From Helianthus annuus (taxonomy: Eukaryota > Streptophyta > Magnoliopsida > Asterales > Asteraceae), in contig NC_035436.2 in assembly GCF_002127325.2 (NCBI RefSeq), forward strand, positions 15,783,194 to 15,847,193: a stretch of 64,000 nt of DNA, written 5' to 3'. A program made the translations under genes and the position numbers. Below the pieces are notes generated by a model that was not told the DNA's origin, ran no database searches, and saw nothing but the letters and a program-made list of their open reading frames with translations. Below are positions 1 to 9,376 of the stretch, piece by piece; positions within the stretch are counted from its first letter, which is position 1, and each line of letters starts with the position of its first letter.

Positions 1-1
1 G

Positions 2-937
2 GCTAAGCGATCACATGATACTTCGGGGTTTGTAGAACGAAGATCATGTTTTGAATGTGGAACCATTGGACATATTATTCGTAATTGTCCATATCTTCAT
101 AAACAAAAAGGAAAGGTTGATGATCCCCGTGGCAAAACTGACCATAAGCCAACTGTTTCCACAAAACAAGATCCCCGACTTGTAAAAGAAAGGGAAAAGA
201 AACAGAAAAGGCAACAGGTCAAGAAAATTGAAAAAGCAATTAAAATCGATGTGGTTCAAAAACAATCTGTTGCTGTAAAACCAGACAATTCTACAACTTC
301 AAACAATCAAGAAGTTAAAGTTTTAAAGAAAGACACTGGTAAAACAAAACAGACATGGAAACCTAAATCGGTTACTGAATCAGGGGGACCATCACAATTC
401 ACCAACCATCAAAGACAAGAAGTTATTGTCATTGATGAAAATGGAAGACCCAAGACCACAATGGCTTGGGTCCCCATCTCCAACTAATTCATTTGAGTTC
501 ATGTGCAGGGTGCTTCAGGAGGAACTATCAGTAGTCATTGGATTGTTGATAGTGGGGCATCCAGGCACATGACAGGCGACATGAAGCTTCTCTACGACGT
601 TAAATCTATTAGAGGAGGTTATGTTGCTTTTGCTGGAGATAAAGGTGGATACATTACGGGTGAAGGAATGATATCTAACGGGATTGTCAGCTTTGACAAG
701 ATCAATTTTGTGCAACAACTTGATCACAATCTTCTTAGTGTTTCTCAAATCTGTGACAAGCAGTTCTCAGTACACTTTGATGCTAATGGATGTTATGTGC
801 TGAAACCCGGCTTCAAAATCCCAAAAGAATGGATTCTCTTGTCGGCTCCAAGAATAAATGATTTGTACGTTCTTGACCTTCTTCTTGGGCCTACAAGTAA
901 AACAAACGGAGTCTGGGATATTCATCCATCAGACTAA
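2..937 (+). pseudogene. Copia A gag C-terminus and protease
   Basis: The frame from base 2 encodes a CX2CX4HX4C zinc knuckle (CFECGTIGHIIRNC, 47-88), which packages element RNA in the virus-like particle. A lysine-rich linker follows. Stops at 485-487 (TAA) and 494-496 (TGA) lie in the same frame, between gag and the downstream pol part. Pol then begins with the aspartic protease motif WIVDSGASRHMTG (about 540-575) and runs into the region before integrase (NDLYVLD, near 860-880). The match to copia ends there, where a deletion joins it to the end of reverse transcriptase. Whether the two stops are natural gag/pol boundary signals or decay cannot be decided from one copy. Confidence 0.8.
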
Positions 938-1721
938 ATATGTTGGTGACATCTTGAGCCAGTTCCAGATGTCTGATGCAACGCCCATTGGTACCCCATT
1001 GCCCACAAATCACGGAATTACTCCTGACTTGAAGGGAGAAGCTGTTAGCCCTTCAAACTATCGTGCGATGATTGGATCTTTTATGTACCTCACAGCATCA
1101 AGGCCAGACATAATGTACCCAACGTGCCTGCTTGCCAGATATCAAGTTAACCCGAAGGCCTCACATCTTGCTGCTGTTAAAAGGATTTTTCGTTATTTGA
1201 AGGCGTACCCTGACACCGGTCTGTGGTACCCTAGGGATAATAACTTTGAATTGGTAGCTTTCAGTGATTCTGATTTTGGCGGATGCAAAATCGACGGTAA
1301 ATCCACAACGGCTGGATGTCAGTTCTTAGGAAATCGCCTAGTCACATGGCAGTGCAAGAAGCAGACATGCGTCGCTACATCAACATGCGAAGCTGAATAC
1401 ATTGCTGCCTCAAGTTGTTGCTCCCAAGTTCTTTGGATCCAACAACAAATGCGGGACTACGGTTTTGAATTCCTAACTACTCCTATTTACGTTGATAATT
1501 CTGCTGCTTTAGATATCACTAGAAATCCTGTGCAGCATTCGAAGACCAAACACATCGAAATCAAATATCACTTCATACGTGATTGCTTTGAGAAAAGGCT
1601 AATCGATGTTGTTAAGGTCCACACCGATGACCAGCGTGCCGACTTATTTACCAAAGCATTTGACAAATCAAGATTTGACTTTTTATTATTGGTAAACGGC
1701 ATTAAGGTCAAGCAAGAGTAA
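879..1721 (+). pseudogene. Copia A reverse transcriptase tail and RNase H
   Basis: After the deletion junction (about 874-890) a different frame encodes the last part of a copia reverse transcriptase (FLGLQVKQTESGIFIHQTKY) and a full RNase H-like domain: SDSDFGGC near 1268-1290, ATSTCEAEYIAAS near 1376-1410, DNSAALDITRNPVQHSKTKHIEIKYHFIRD near 1495-1580, ADLFTKAFDKSRFDFLL near 1638-1690. It ends in a TAA. RNase H removes the RNA template during cDNA synthesis. The frame is open, but without its upstream domains the product cannot work. Confidence 0.85.
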
Positions 1722-3595
1722 AACCAACATCGGAAAATCATTTTTGTAAATACCTTTCTGTTTTTAAATTTGTCTTAGTTTATTGATTTTAGGGGGAGTA
1801 TATCCAAAAATCAGAAAATCCAAAAACATCGAAAAATTTCAAAAACACAAAAACAATAGAAAATCAAAAATGAGTTTCCTGGAGAGCAAAAGAGAAAATG
1901 ATAGTACATCAGTGGTCTATCCAAACCTCTTTAAACCTTAAATGAAAAATGATAAGCAGCTCTGTATAAGATGTATCGGTAGGCTCACAATCATTTTAAA
2001 GTGTGCAGGGTGATATAAATCTTAATCGACTGAAGACCAGGTGGGAACCATTCATTGGCATATGGTCTTAGTACCGAAATTTCGTTTGATAGATTGCCGA
2101 GGTTCTGAGATATTCGGTCTTTATACTGCTTATCATCTGGGTATCATGGTTGTATCTTTTACCGAAAAATAACGGGGACGCAAGTCTAGATCTTCCATGA
2201 TACTATACATACGTGTACATATTACATACTGCATTCGACCTCAATAAGTGATAAACAATCACATGTCCAATCAAATAAGTGATAATATATCACATTTTTC
2301 CGGGTGCCAAGTTCGTCTCTCTGCTGTACGGAAGTACTGACCTGTTCACGGACTTGCACATGTGCCCTCATGCATACGAAAATCAAGTTCCTCATCAATA
2401 AGTGATTATATCACAAAGGGCTTGTTTTCAAATCAAAATAAGTGAGCATCTCACATTTTTATACGGTCAAACAGATGATAATCGGTATACTCACCGGTAA
2501 GATGAACTCTCGTGCATACCTTGATACGGGAATGTGTCGTGATGTGGATGAACACCGGTCGGTAAGTATAAATTATACCTTAACGTATCCCCTCGCCATG
2601 ATTACATCTGATAAGTTGAGCTTAAGTGGACAACAATACCGATAATTGTTATAGGATGCTTATTTTAATGTTAACTAACTGAACAACAAGAGTGCTTTGG
2701 CATGACCGTACACTGATATGATTCTCTTACCCTCGAAACTCGCAAAAAGAATGTTTGTATATATTTACTGCTTAACTTTTATTGCTTTCTTTTAAACAGT
2801 TTCGTCGTTTGGTGCATATCAGCACGACATTAGCGGTGATGTCGTTTGATAACACTCAAAGGATTTTAAATTGTTGTTTTCTTTTAATTTCAAAAATACC
2901 AAAAAGATTTTAGGCGTGTTTTAATATAAACTTTATAAAAGCCAAAAAGATTTTATTTCTGCTTTATTTTCGATCGTACGATGTTGGAGCTCGAGTCTTC
3001 GTTACCTGAAACCTGACTGAAAACCGAACTGACTAAATCTTCATAAACGGTCAAAATTTGCAGATTTTGAAAGTTAGAATTTAAAATTGATAAATTTATT
3101 AAACTTTCAAACTGTCGGACGGTGTTTGATTTTGACATGGTCACTCGTGTGTCATTTGTTTATACTATATTCCAAGCAGTTGTTCTCATTACGCGTTTAG
3201 ATTTCTTGCATGTGCAGATTCTAAAGGCTAGGAGAACATGGTTGATGACAAGCCTTGGAATGAAGACATGACGAGAAGGCGCTCAAAAGATGAAGATGAT
3301 CGAGTTGCCGCTGGCCATCATCATCACCACAAGGATCTCACTTCATAAGGATAAAGTCTTTTCACGAGCATAACTCACGGGGGAGCTTATGTTAAGGGGG
3401 AGTTTGTCAACACACTTCCTACATGATACGGGTAGTTTGTTGATACACTCTCTGCTTTCAAGACGTGAAGACTTTGAAGATCCTCCGACATTGAAGACTT
3501 GAAAGGACATCAGAGTTTTGGGAACTCGAAGACCAAGGACCGTCGAAGTTCGAGACGAGTCTACAATTATAGAAGATAAAGACAAAGCTACAGCC
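1722..3595 (+). other. Noncoding 3' region of copia A
   Basis: This stretch lies between the RNase H stop and the polypurine tract. No coding region is convincing in it. Polypurine runs occur near 1791-1797 (AGGGGGAG) and 3395-3403 (AAGGGGGAG) as well as directly before the LTR (3596-3604). An env-like ORF, present in some SIRE elements, is not recognisable here. Confidence 0.55.
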
Positions 3596-3606
3596 AAGGG
3601 GGAGTT

Positions 3607-4240
3607 TGTTGGTGCACTTGTGTCTGTACTTTGTCTGTATTCGGTCTGTATATAAACGATGTTCTAAGTCTGTAAGTTGACCAAGTCAACCATCCTCCGG
3701 ATTGACTTGGTCAAACAGTTAGAAAGTAGTTGTCTGTCTCGAAGGATAGCTCCTCGAAGGATACTGTTGATCCTTCGAGGTACTCGAAAGATATGCTTCG
3801 ATTGTTAGACCTCGAAGGATCATCCTTCGAGGTCATTGCTGATCATTCGAACATCTTGTCATCGATAGATGATCCTTCGGACCATCTATCGAATCCTTCG
3901 AGCAAGACCTGCTGTGTATGGGTATAAATACCCATGCAATGTGTTGAGTTTAGATAGATGGACAGACAGAAAGATACCGAGAGATAGAGAGTTTCTTGAG
4001 AGCATTCTGTCCAGAACTCACACACACACTTTGAGAGTTTACATGTTAGATTTGTAAACATTGTGCTTGTAACCGAAACCTTCATTTGCATTAATACAAG
4101 TTGTGTTAATCGGTGAACCCGTGTGTGTTTGTGTTTATACTTGCTTAATTCCGGTTTGCTCGCTAGCTTGGATTCCGCACTCGCTAGTGGGTTAGTATAA
4201 CAAGGTTTGAGGTTCGTCATCCACCGACAAGGGACCTACA
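3607..4240 (+). repeat. 3' LTR of copia A
   Basis: Starts TGTTGG directly after the purine tract AAGGGGGAG and is taken to end at CA (4239-4240). The left end is firm. The right end is inferred from where the pseudogene sequence starts. It holds a cluster of CTCGAAGGAT/ATCCTTCGAG inverted motifs followed by a TATA box. Confidence 0.75.
3738..3930 (+). promoter_or_regulatory. LTR promoter: inverted CTCGAAGGAT motif array plus TATA box
   Basis: At least seven copies or near copies of CGAAGGAT, or its complement ATCCTTCG, are packed between 3738 and 3905. They occur in both orientations and in several palindromic pairs. A TATA box (TATAAATA, 3923-3930) lies just downstream. The position suggests a U3 enhancer; that role is inferred. 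Confidence 0.6.
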
Positions 4241-4320
4241 ATATGAAAACTTCAGTGCGTGTTTCATCCCTATGAAGCATATCTCCCACGGATATGAAAA
4301 CTTCAGTGCGTGTTTCATCC
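4241..4320. repeat. 29-bp direct repeat, 51-bp period
   Basis: The sequence ATATGAAAACTTCAGTGCGT and the nine bases after it occur at 4241-4269 and again at 4292-4320. This duplicates the last pseudogene codons right next to the LTR boundary. Confidence 0.85.
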
Positions 4321-4684
4321 GGGACACGCAATCCCGAATGTTCATTAACAACATAATGAACCTGAATTTTGATACAACTCCCATTCATAATCATATTTGG
4401 AGGGGTTGCCCATGCCATACCTTTGGCCACCGTCACTTCCTCGCGAGCGTGATAGGGAGATAGCAACTCACATTTGGTCGGGTTCTGCAAAACCATAATT
4501 AATTTTTTTTAATATATATATAAATATATAACATTTTATTGAACAAACTATAATTATATATTACCTGGATAGGTGGATAGTCGATAAACGGTCAACCAAG
4601 ACTCGCATCCACCCGTGGTGATGGGACTCTATCATGGTTCACATCGACACTCGAGTCATTCTTTCCCTGTTTTTCTACCGGTTT

Positions 4685-4743
4685 TCTTCTTCTTCTTCTT
4701 CTTCTTCTTCTTCTTCTTCTTCTTCTTCTTCTTCTTCTTCTTC
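4685..4743. repeat. (TTC)n microsatellite
   Basis: About 20 uninterrupted TTC units. On the minus strand they fall in the putative third exon of the En/Spm-associated pseudogene, where they read as poly-Lys. Confidence 0.95.
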
Positions 4744-5761
4744 TGAAGCTTTGTTGCACCTATAAACTCAATATTGAAACTAAATCAATTTCTATGTATA
4801 TATATATATACACACACACAAACTATATCAATTTATAAATTATAAATGTGTGTGTGTATATATATATAGGCATTACCTTTTTTGGATTCTTCAATTGCAT
4901 TCGGTGGAAGTTCATACGAGTTTGTTAATGTGTTTTTTTTTTTTGCTCGACCCGATAAAAATTTTTTAGTGAAAGGAATTTTTAATCCTTGAAGGGATTT
5001 GTTGGTTGCTTCAAGTGAAGACCATATTCCGTCAACTTTATCTTCAAAACCCGCCCATCCAGTTCCTCCTAGGTGGGTCGGGCATGTGTTTTTGGCTGCA
5101 CATTTTTTTTGCTCGTTTACTTCTTTCTGAGCTTTCTCGGTACTCCTTCTTTTAAGAAAATTTTTCCATTGCTCAGAATCTAGATATGTATGTGTGACAG
5201 TAGGATCCTTACCTTCATTTTGATATTTATTAAAAATCCTACTTTTGAAATTTGTTCGAATGCTGATAGCTTTCTCCCTCATAACTTTTCTAACTTCTTC
5301 CGATTCATATTTTTCATCAGTAATATTCCATAGTAACTAGAGTGTACAAAACAATAAGTTAAACAAAATAATTAATTAGCAAGTATCTCATATTTTTCAT
5401 AATCTACAAAAAAATAAATAAATAATAATAATACCTTTGCTTCCAACCATAGCTCATCAAACCAATTTACATGAAGTTCCTTTGTGTCAAGATCTAATGG
5501 CAATCTTTTTTTAACCCATAATCCAAACCATGATATAAACTTTCCTTTCATACGACCAACCGGCAAATGTTCCTTACCAAAATTAATGTTATAATCACTC
5601 GCATCTAACTTCGTTGAAAAAGAAGCACAACCGCGTTTACCTCTTCCTCTTTTTGACATGTCTAGTTTAGCATTAACAAGAACATATAACATACTTATAG
5701 TTAATCAACTAAAACGATCAAATTTATATACTAGTAACCAAATACTACACTAATAATACAC

Positions 5762-6880
5762 TTTTTGTCGGGTGAAGTTCCAGAGTGTTGGGAGAAATGG
5801 CCGGAGTTGGTACTTTTAAATTTGGAGAATAACAGTTTGTCTGGTGAGATTCCAAGAACATTGGGTTCTTTAAATTTACAGTATCTAAACATGCACGGGA
5901 ACAAGTTCTCTGGAAGATTACATTCTTCTCTAATGAACTTAACAGAACTAGATGTTCTTGAACTTGGAAGGAATGAACTTACTGGAAGCATTCCAACATG
6001 GATTGGAAGAAAACTTACTCGTTTAAGAATTCTCAACCTTCGATCAAACCGTTTTGCCGGAAATATTCCTCATGAGCTTTGTCATATTAGACATATTCAA
6101 ATATTAGATCTTGCTCATAACAACCTATCTGGAAATGTTCCGAGATGCTTCAACAACTTTAGTATCCTTTCCGGCATCGAAAGAAATTCACGAAATGACT
6201 TTGCTTACGTCAGTAGTGGACATAGAACTCCTATCGCTGGTGATTCATTGGTGACGAATGGACGAGAGGATACATATAGCAGTATTCTTCCATTAGTGAT
6301 GTTGATAGACCTTTCGTGTAACAATCTCACCGGATACATTCCTAGTGAGCTAATGTCCCTCTTGGAGTTAAAATAGTTGAATTTATCAAGAAATCAATTG
6401 AGTGGAAGTATCCCAGAGAAGATTGGAAACATGAAAGAACTTATATCATTAGATTTATCGGTAAACTGGCTTTCTGGAGAGCTTCCCATGAGCTTGTCAA
6501 AGTTAAACTTCTTGAGTAGCTTCAACGTGTCCTTCAACAGTTTGACAGGAAGAATTCCAACAAGTACACAGCTTCAAAGCTTCAGTGAGTCTAGCTTCTT
6601 TGGCAACAAACTTTGTGGAGCTCCACTAACTGAAACTAATGGTTGTGAACGGGTTAAAGCAGCAACTCATACAATAGGAGAGAAAAAAGAAGAGGATGGA
6701 GCAGATTGGGGGTTGATTATAAGCATACTGGTTGGATTTGTTTGTGGATTTTGGATGATTATGGGTCCATTGATAGTGAGAAGATCATGGAGGATTGCAT
6801 ATTTCAGTTTTGTGAGTAATTTGAGGTATATGGTTTATGATGTTATACATAAGTATTGTTGTCACATGTTTTCTAGTTGA
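5762..6880 (+). pseudogene. Leucine-rich-repeat receptor-like protein, N-terminally truncated
   Basis: The frame starts in the middle of a leucine-rich repeat (LSGEVPECW) and holds at least eight plant-type extracellular repeats of the form LxxLxLxxNxLxGxIP. After them come the terminal cap CGAPL (near 6610-6630), an acidic juxtamembrane stretch (GEKKEEDGADW), one membrane helix (about 6712-6775) and a short basic tail, stopping at 6878-6880. This is the C-terminal half of an EIX2/Cf-type receptor-like protein without kinase, a class that senses microbes or developmental peptides at the cell surface. The signal peptide and first repeats are missing; the match begins abruptly at 5762. An in-frame TAG at 6374-6376 breaks one repeat. 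It is otherwise well preserved, so inactivation may be fairly recent. Confidence 0.88.
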
Positions 6881-7309
6881 TGCTGTAATATGTTTCATTT
6901 TCTTTGAAAACTTTGTATCAAAACTGGATAATGTTATGTTGTGTTGTTTATGTTAGTAAGTTTGTTCTTTGTATGATCATTTTCTTTGAAGGAGTAAAAA
7001 AAGATGTAAAATGTGCAGCAAATCTAGGGGTAATCGAGGTAAATAAACCTGTAGGACAGAAAATTGCTAAACAACAGGTTTTGCATAGGTATGTTGGGGA
7101 TTTTATGAGTCCTTTTTATGTTTAATCTATAAAATAATAATGTATAGTTACTATAACTCTTATTTGTCATCTGATACTTTAATAAAATGACTGGTTTCAA
7201 TCCGAGCTCATATTGTACAAAACACAAATACTTAAAAAAACAATTGTTAAGATGATCTATGGTTTATATGGTACAACAATTACGGAGGCGGTAAACATTT
7301 TGGTATTGC
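6881..7309. other. Interval without recognised gene
   Basis: AT-rich sequence after the receptor pseudogene and before copia B. A short open frame at 6904-7125 has no recognisable domain. Confidence 0.5.
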
Positions 7310-7501
7310 TGTTAGACGAATAATTATAAGACTAGATCATATTAATATTGTTATTTATTTATTTATTTTATAATATGGCAGTTACTGCCGTGTTATGCAT
7401 ATATATATATACTCATGAATTGTAACCGAATGATGCACCAATTCATTTTATGAACACAAGATCAGTTCGATATTCAAAACCCTAAATTCAGAAATCCAAC
7501 A
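7310..7501 (+). repeat. 5' LTR of copia B
   Basis: Begins TGTTAGACG and ends ATCCAACA. Identical to the 3' copy except for one A/G difference in the AT-repeat near 7407. Confidence 0.97.
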
Positions 7502-7504
7502 AAG

Positions 7505-7516
7505 TGGTATCAGAGC
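7505..7516 (+). other. Primer-binding site of copia B
   Basis: TGGTATCAGAGC, complementary to the 3' end of plant initiator-Met tRNA, three bases after the LTR. Confidence 0.95.
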
Positions 7517-7556
7517 CATATAGATCCAATTCAAGAAATCATCAAATTCTCGAGAT

Positions 7557-8369
7557 ATGAATCAGGGACAAGGAATTCAAACTCAACTTCCAAAATTCAC
7601 AGGGCAAAACTATTATCACTGGCACATTCAAGTTAAAGTTTTACTTGAATCTCAAGAACTGTGGAACGTTGTTAATGAAGGAATTCGCGAACTGGGCACT
7701 AATCCAACGGAAGAAGCAATATCAACGCACAGAGATGCAGTCAAAAAGGATAAGCGTGCATTATATATATTATTTCAATCAGTAAGTGAAACCATATTCG
7801 AAAGGATTGCGCTGGCAACATCATCAAAAGAAGCGTGGAACATTCTACACAAATCCTATGGTGGAGAAAATCGGGTAAAGACAATTAAACTTCAATCTCT
7901 TCGATGTGAATTTGATTCGTTAAAAATGAGGGAAGGGGAATCTATAGAAGATTATTTTAATCGAACAATTCTTATTGTTAATCAATTAAGGATGAACGAA
8001 GAGTCAATTAGCGAACAGAGAATTGTAGAAAAAATTCTACGAAGTTTAACTCGGAACTATGAATCTGTGGTAATAACTGTGGAAGAAACAAAAAACTTAG
8101 AAAATATTTAGACTGAGGAATTAATGGGCATTCTACAATCTCATGAATTGAGATTGAAACGCTATGAAGATGTTCCCACCGAACATGCATTTCAAATGCA
8201 AAATTCCAATCAAGACCGCAACAATTCATCACGGAATGAAACAAAGGGACGCGGGAAGAATAAGAGTCGAAATTGGAGCACAGTTAGATGTTATAATTGT
8301 CAGAAATTGGGTCACACAGCCAAGTTTTGTCATCGGAAGGATGATTATGAAAAACTGACAATGCTTTAA
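7557..8369 (+). pseudogene. Copia B gag
   Basis: Starts at ATG 7557 (MNQGQGIQTQLPKF). The N-terminal UBN2-like gag region contains the usual FTGQNYYHW and LW motifs. A TAG at 8109-8111 interrupts the frame; the same frame continues (TEELMG) to a zinc knuckle CYNCQKLGHTAKFC near 8290-8330 and stops at 8367-8369. Gag forms the cytoplasmic particle in which cDNA is made. Pol follows in another frame that opens only at 8351, so a frameshift lies in 8351-8369. Confidence 0.9.
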
Positions 8370-9376
8370 TTCATAAAGATGAAGAAAGAAATGAACACGA
8401 AGACACAATGTTCATGATCTTCAATATGGAGGAAACAATCAAGGATGATTGTTGGTATTTGGACAGTGGTTGTAGTTACCATATGACGGGAAATAGAGAA
8501 CTTTTCATCAATCTAGATGAATCGATAAAGAAAGAAGTAAGAACCAGGGATGACAAGCGACTGGAAGTGCAAGGATGCGGCGAAGTATCAATCACAATCA
8601 AAGACAAAATTCGTAAAATACCAAAGGTATTCTATGTAAAGGGCTTAAAACATAATCTTTTAAGCGTAGGGCAACTTATCGAGAAAGGATACGGAGTTTT
8701 GTTCAAAGAAAATCAATGCATAATCAAAGATGCAAACGATGAAATCGTTGGAAACATCAACATAACAAGTAATAAGATGTTTCCTCTTCGGCCAGTAAGT
8801 GATTTACATCTTACAATGACTATGACCACGAAGGAAGCGTCTTCACTCTGGCACAAAAGATATGGACATGTCAATATGGATACATTAATCAAAATGGAGA
8901 CTAAAGGATTGGTGCTCGGGTTACCGAAGATAATGAAGGATGGTGATGTATGTGAAGGTTGTGTTTCGGGTAAACAGTCAAGGAAATCCTTTCAAAAGAA
9001 AAATACATGGCAAGCCAGCAAGCCCTTACAACTAATTCATTCTGATATTTACGGACCCATGAGGACTGAATCAATAGGAGGATGCAGATATTTCATTACG
9101 TTTATTGATGATTATTCAAGGAAAACTTGGGTATACTTTCTCAAGTTCAAATCAGAAGCGTTGAACTTCTTTAAAACTTTCAAGGCCTTGAATGAAAGAC
9201 AGTCTGAACATCTAATCAAAACCTTAAGAACAGATCGTGGGGGTGAATACTTCAGTAAGATATTCCAAGATTATCTAAAAGAAAATGGTATACGTCACCA
9301 ACTCACGAATAGTTACACGCCTCAGCAGAACGGAGTAGCAGAAAGAAAAAATAGGAAAGAAAAAATAGGACGTTAA
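8351..9376 (+). pseudogene. Copia B protease and integrase (first part)
   Basis: The frame encodes the protease motif WYLDSGCSYHMTG (Asp near 8462), the HHCC zinc domain of integrase (WHKRYGH ... CEGC, about 8850-8965) and the catalytic core: first Asp in IHSDIYGP (near 9040), second Asp in RTDRGGEY (near 9231), Glu in NGVAERKN (near 9338). All catalytic residues are present. Just after the Glu a 14-bp tandem duplication (9341-9368) shifts the frame and a TAA ends it at 9374-9376. Integrase joins the cDNA to the chromosome. Confidence 0.92.
9341..9368 (+). repeat. 14-bp tandem duplication that breaks pol
   Basis: GAAAGAAAAAATAG occurs twice in direct succession (9341-9354, 9355-9368). Fourteen is not a multiple of three, and the pol frame changes exactly here. 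Confidence 0.97.

Larger units (their letters stand above)
1..4240 (+). mobile_element. Ty1/copia element A, 3' portion, internally deleted
   Basis: The window opens inside a copia element. In order it shows a gag zinc knuckle, a protease, the end of reverse transcriptase, RNase H, a noncoding stretch of about 1.9 kb, a polypurine tract (3596-3604) and a 3' LTR (3607-4240). Integrase and most of reverse transcriptase are missing. The 5' LTR lies left of the window, so the target duplication cannot be tested. The long tract between RNase H and LTR is a known trait of SIRE/Maximus-type copia elements; assignment to that lineage is inference. The right LTR end is placed at a CA where the neighbouring minus-strand pseudogene begins. 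Confidence 0.85.
4241..5659 (-). pseudogene. En/Spm-associated plant transposon gene (Transposase_24 / DUF8039 type), truncated
   Basis: Read on the minus strand, exon 1 starts at ATG 5659 (MSKRGRGKRG) and ends at 5435 before a GT donor. Exon 2 begins at 5336 after an AG acceptor, in phase, and runs to 4877 before GTAATG. It contains the block EQWKNFLKRRSTEKAQKEV and CPTHLGGTGWAGF typical of plant Ptta/En/Spm-associated proteins. A third exon starts after TATAG near 4760, runs into a poly-Lys tract from the CTT repeat and meets stops. The last piece (about 4485-4241, from NPTKCELL) resembles the DUF8039 region. The 3' end is cut by the LTR of copia A. Family names come from memory of the motifs. 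In-frame stops and truncation make it a pseudogene. Confidence 0.65.

Noticed and set aside
2442..2645. 67-codon frame as a possible env-like product of copia A
   Set aside because: Too short, with no signal peptide or membrane segment, and flanked by stops in noncoding sequence.
3843..4220. 125-codon minus-strand frame in the copia A LTR
   Set aside because: Antisense to the LTR promoter region, with no domain. A shadow frame.
4685..4743. TTC repeat as a regulatory GAGA-type element
   Set aside because: It lies within a pseudogene exon and is a plain microsatellite with no further support.
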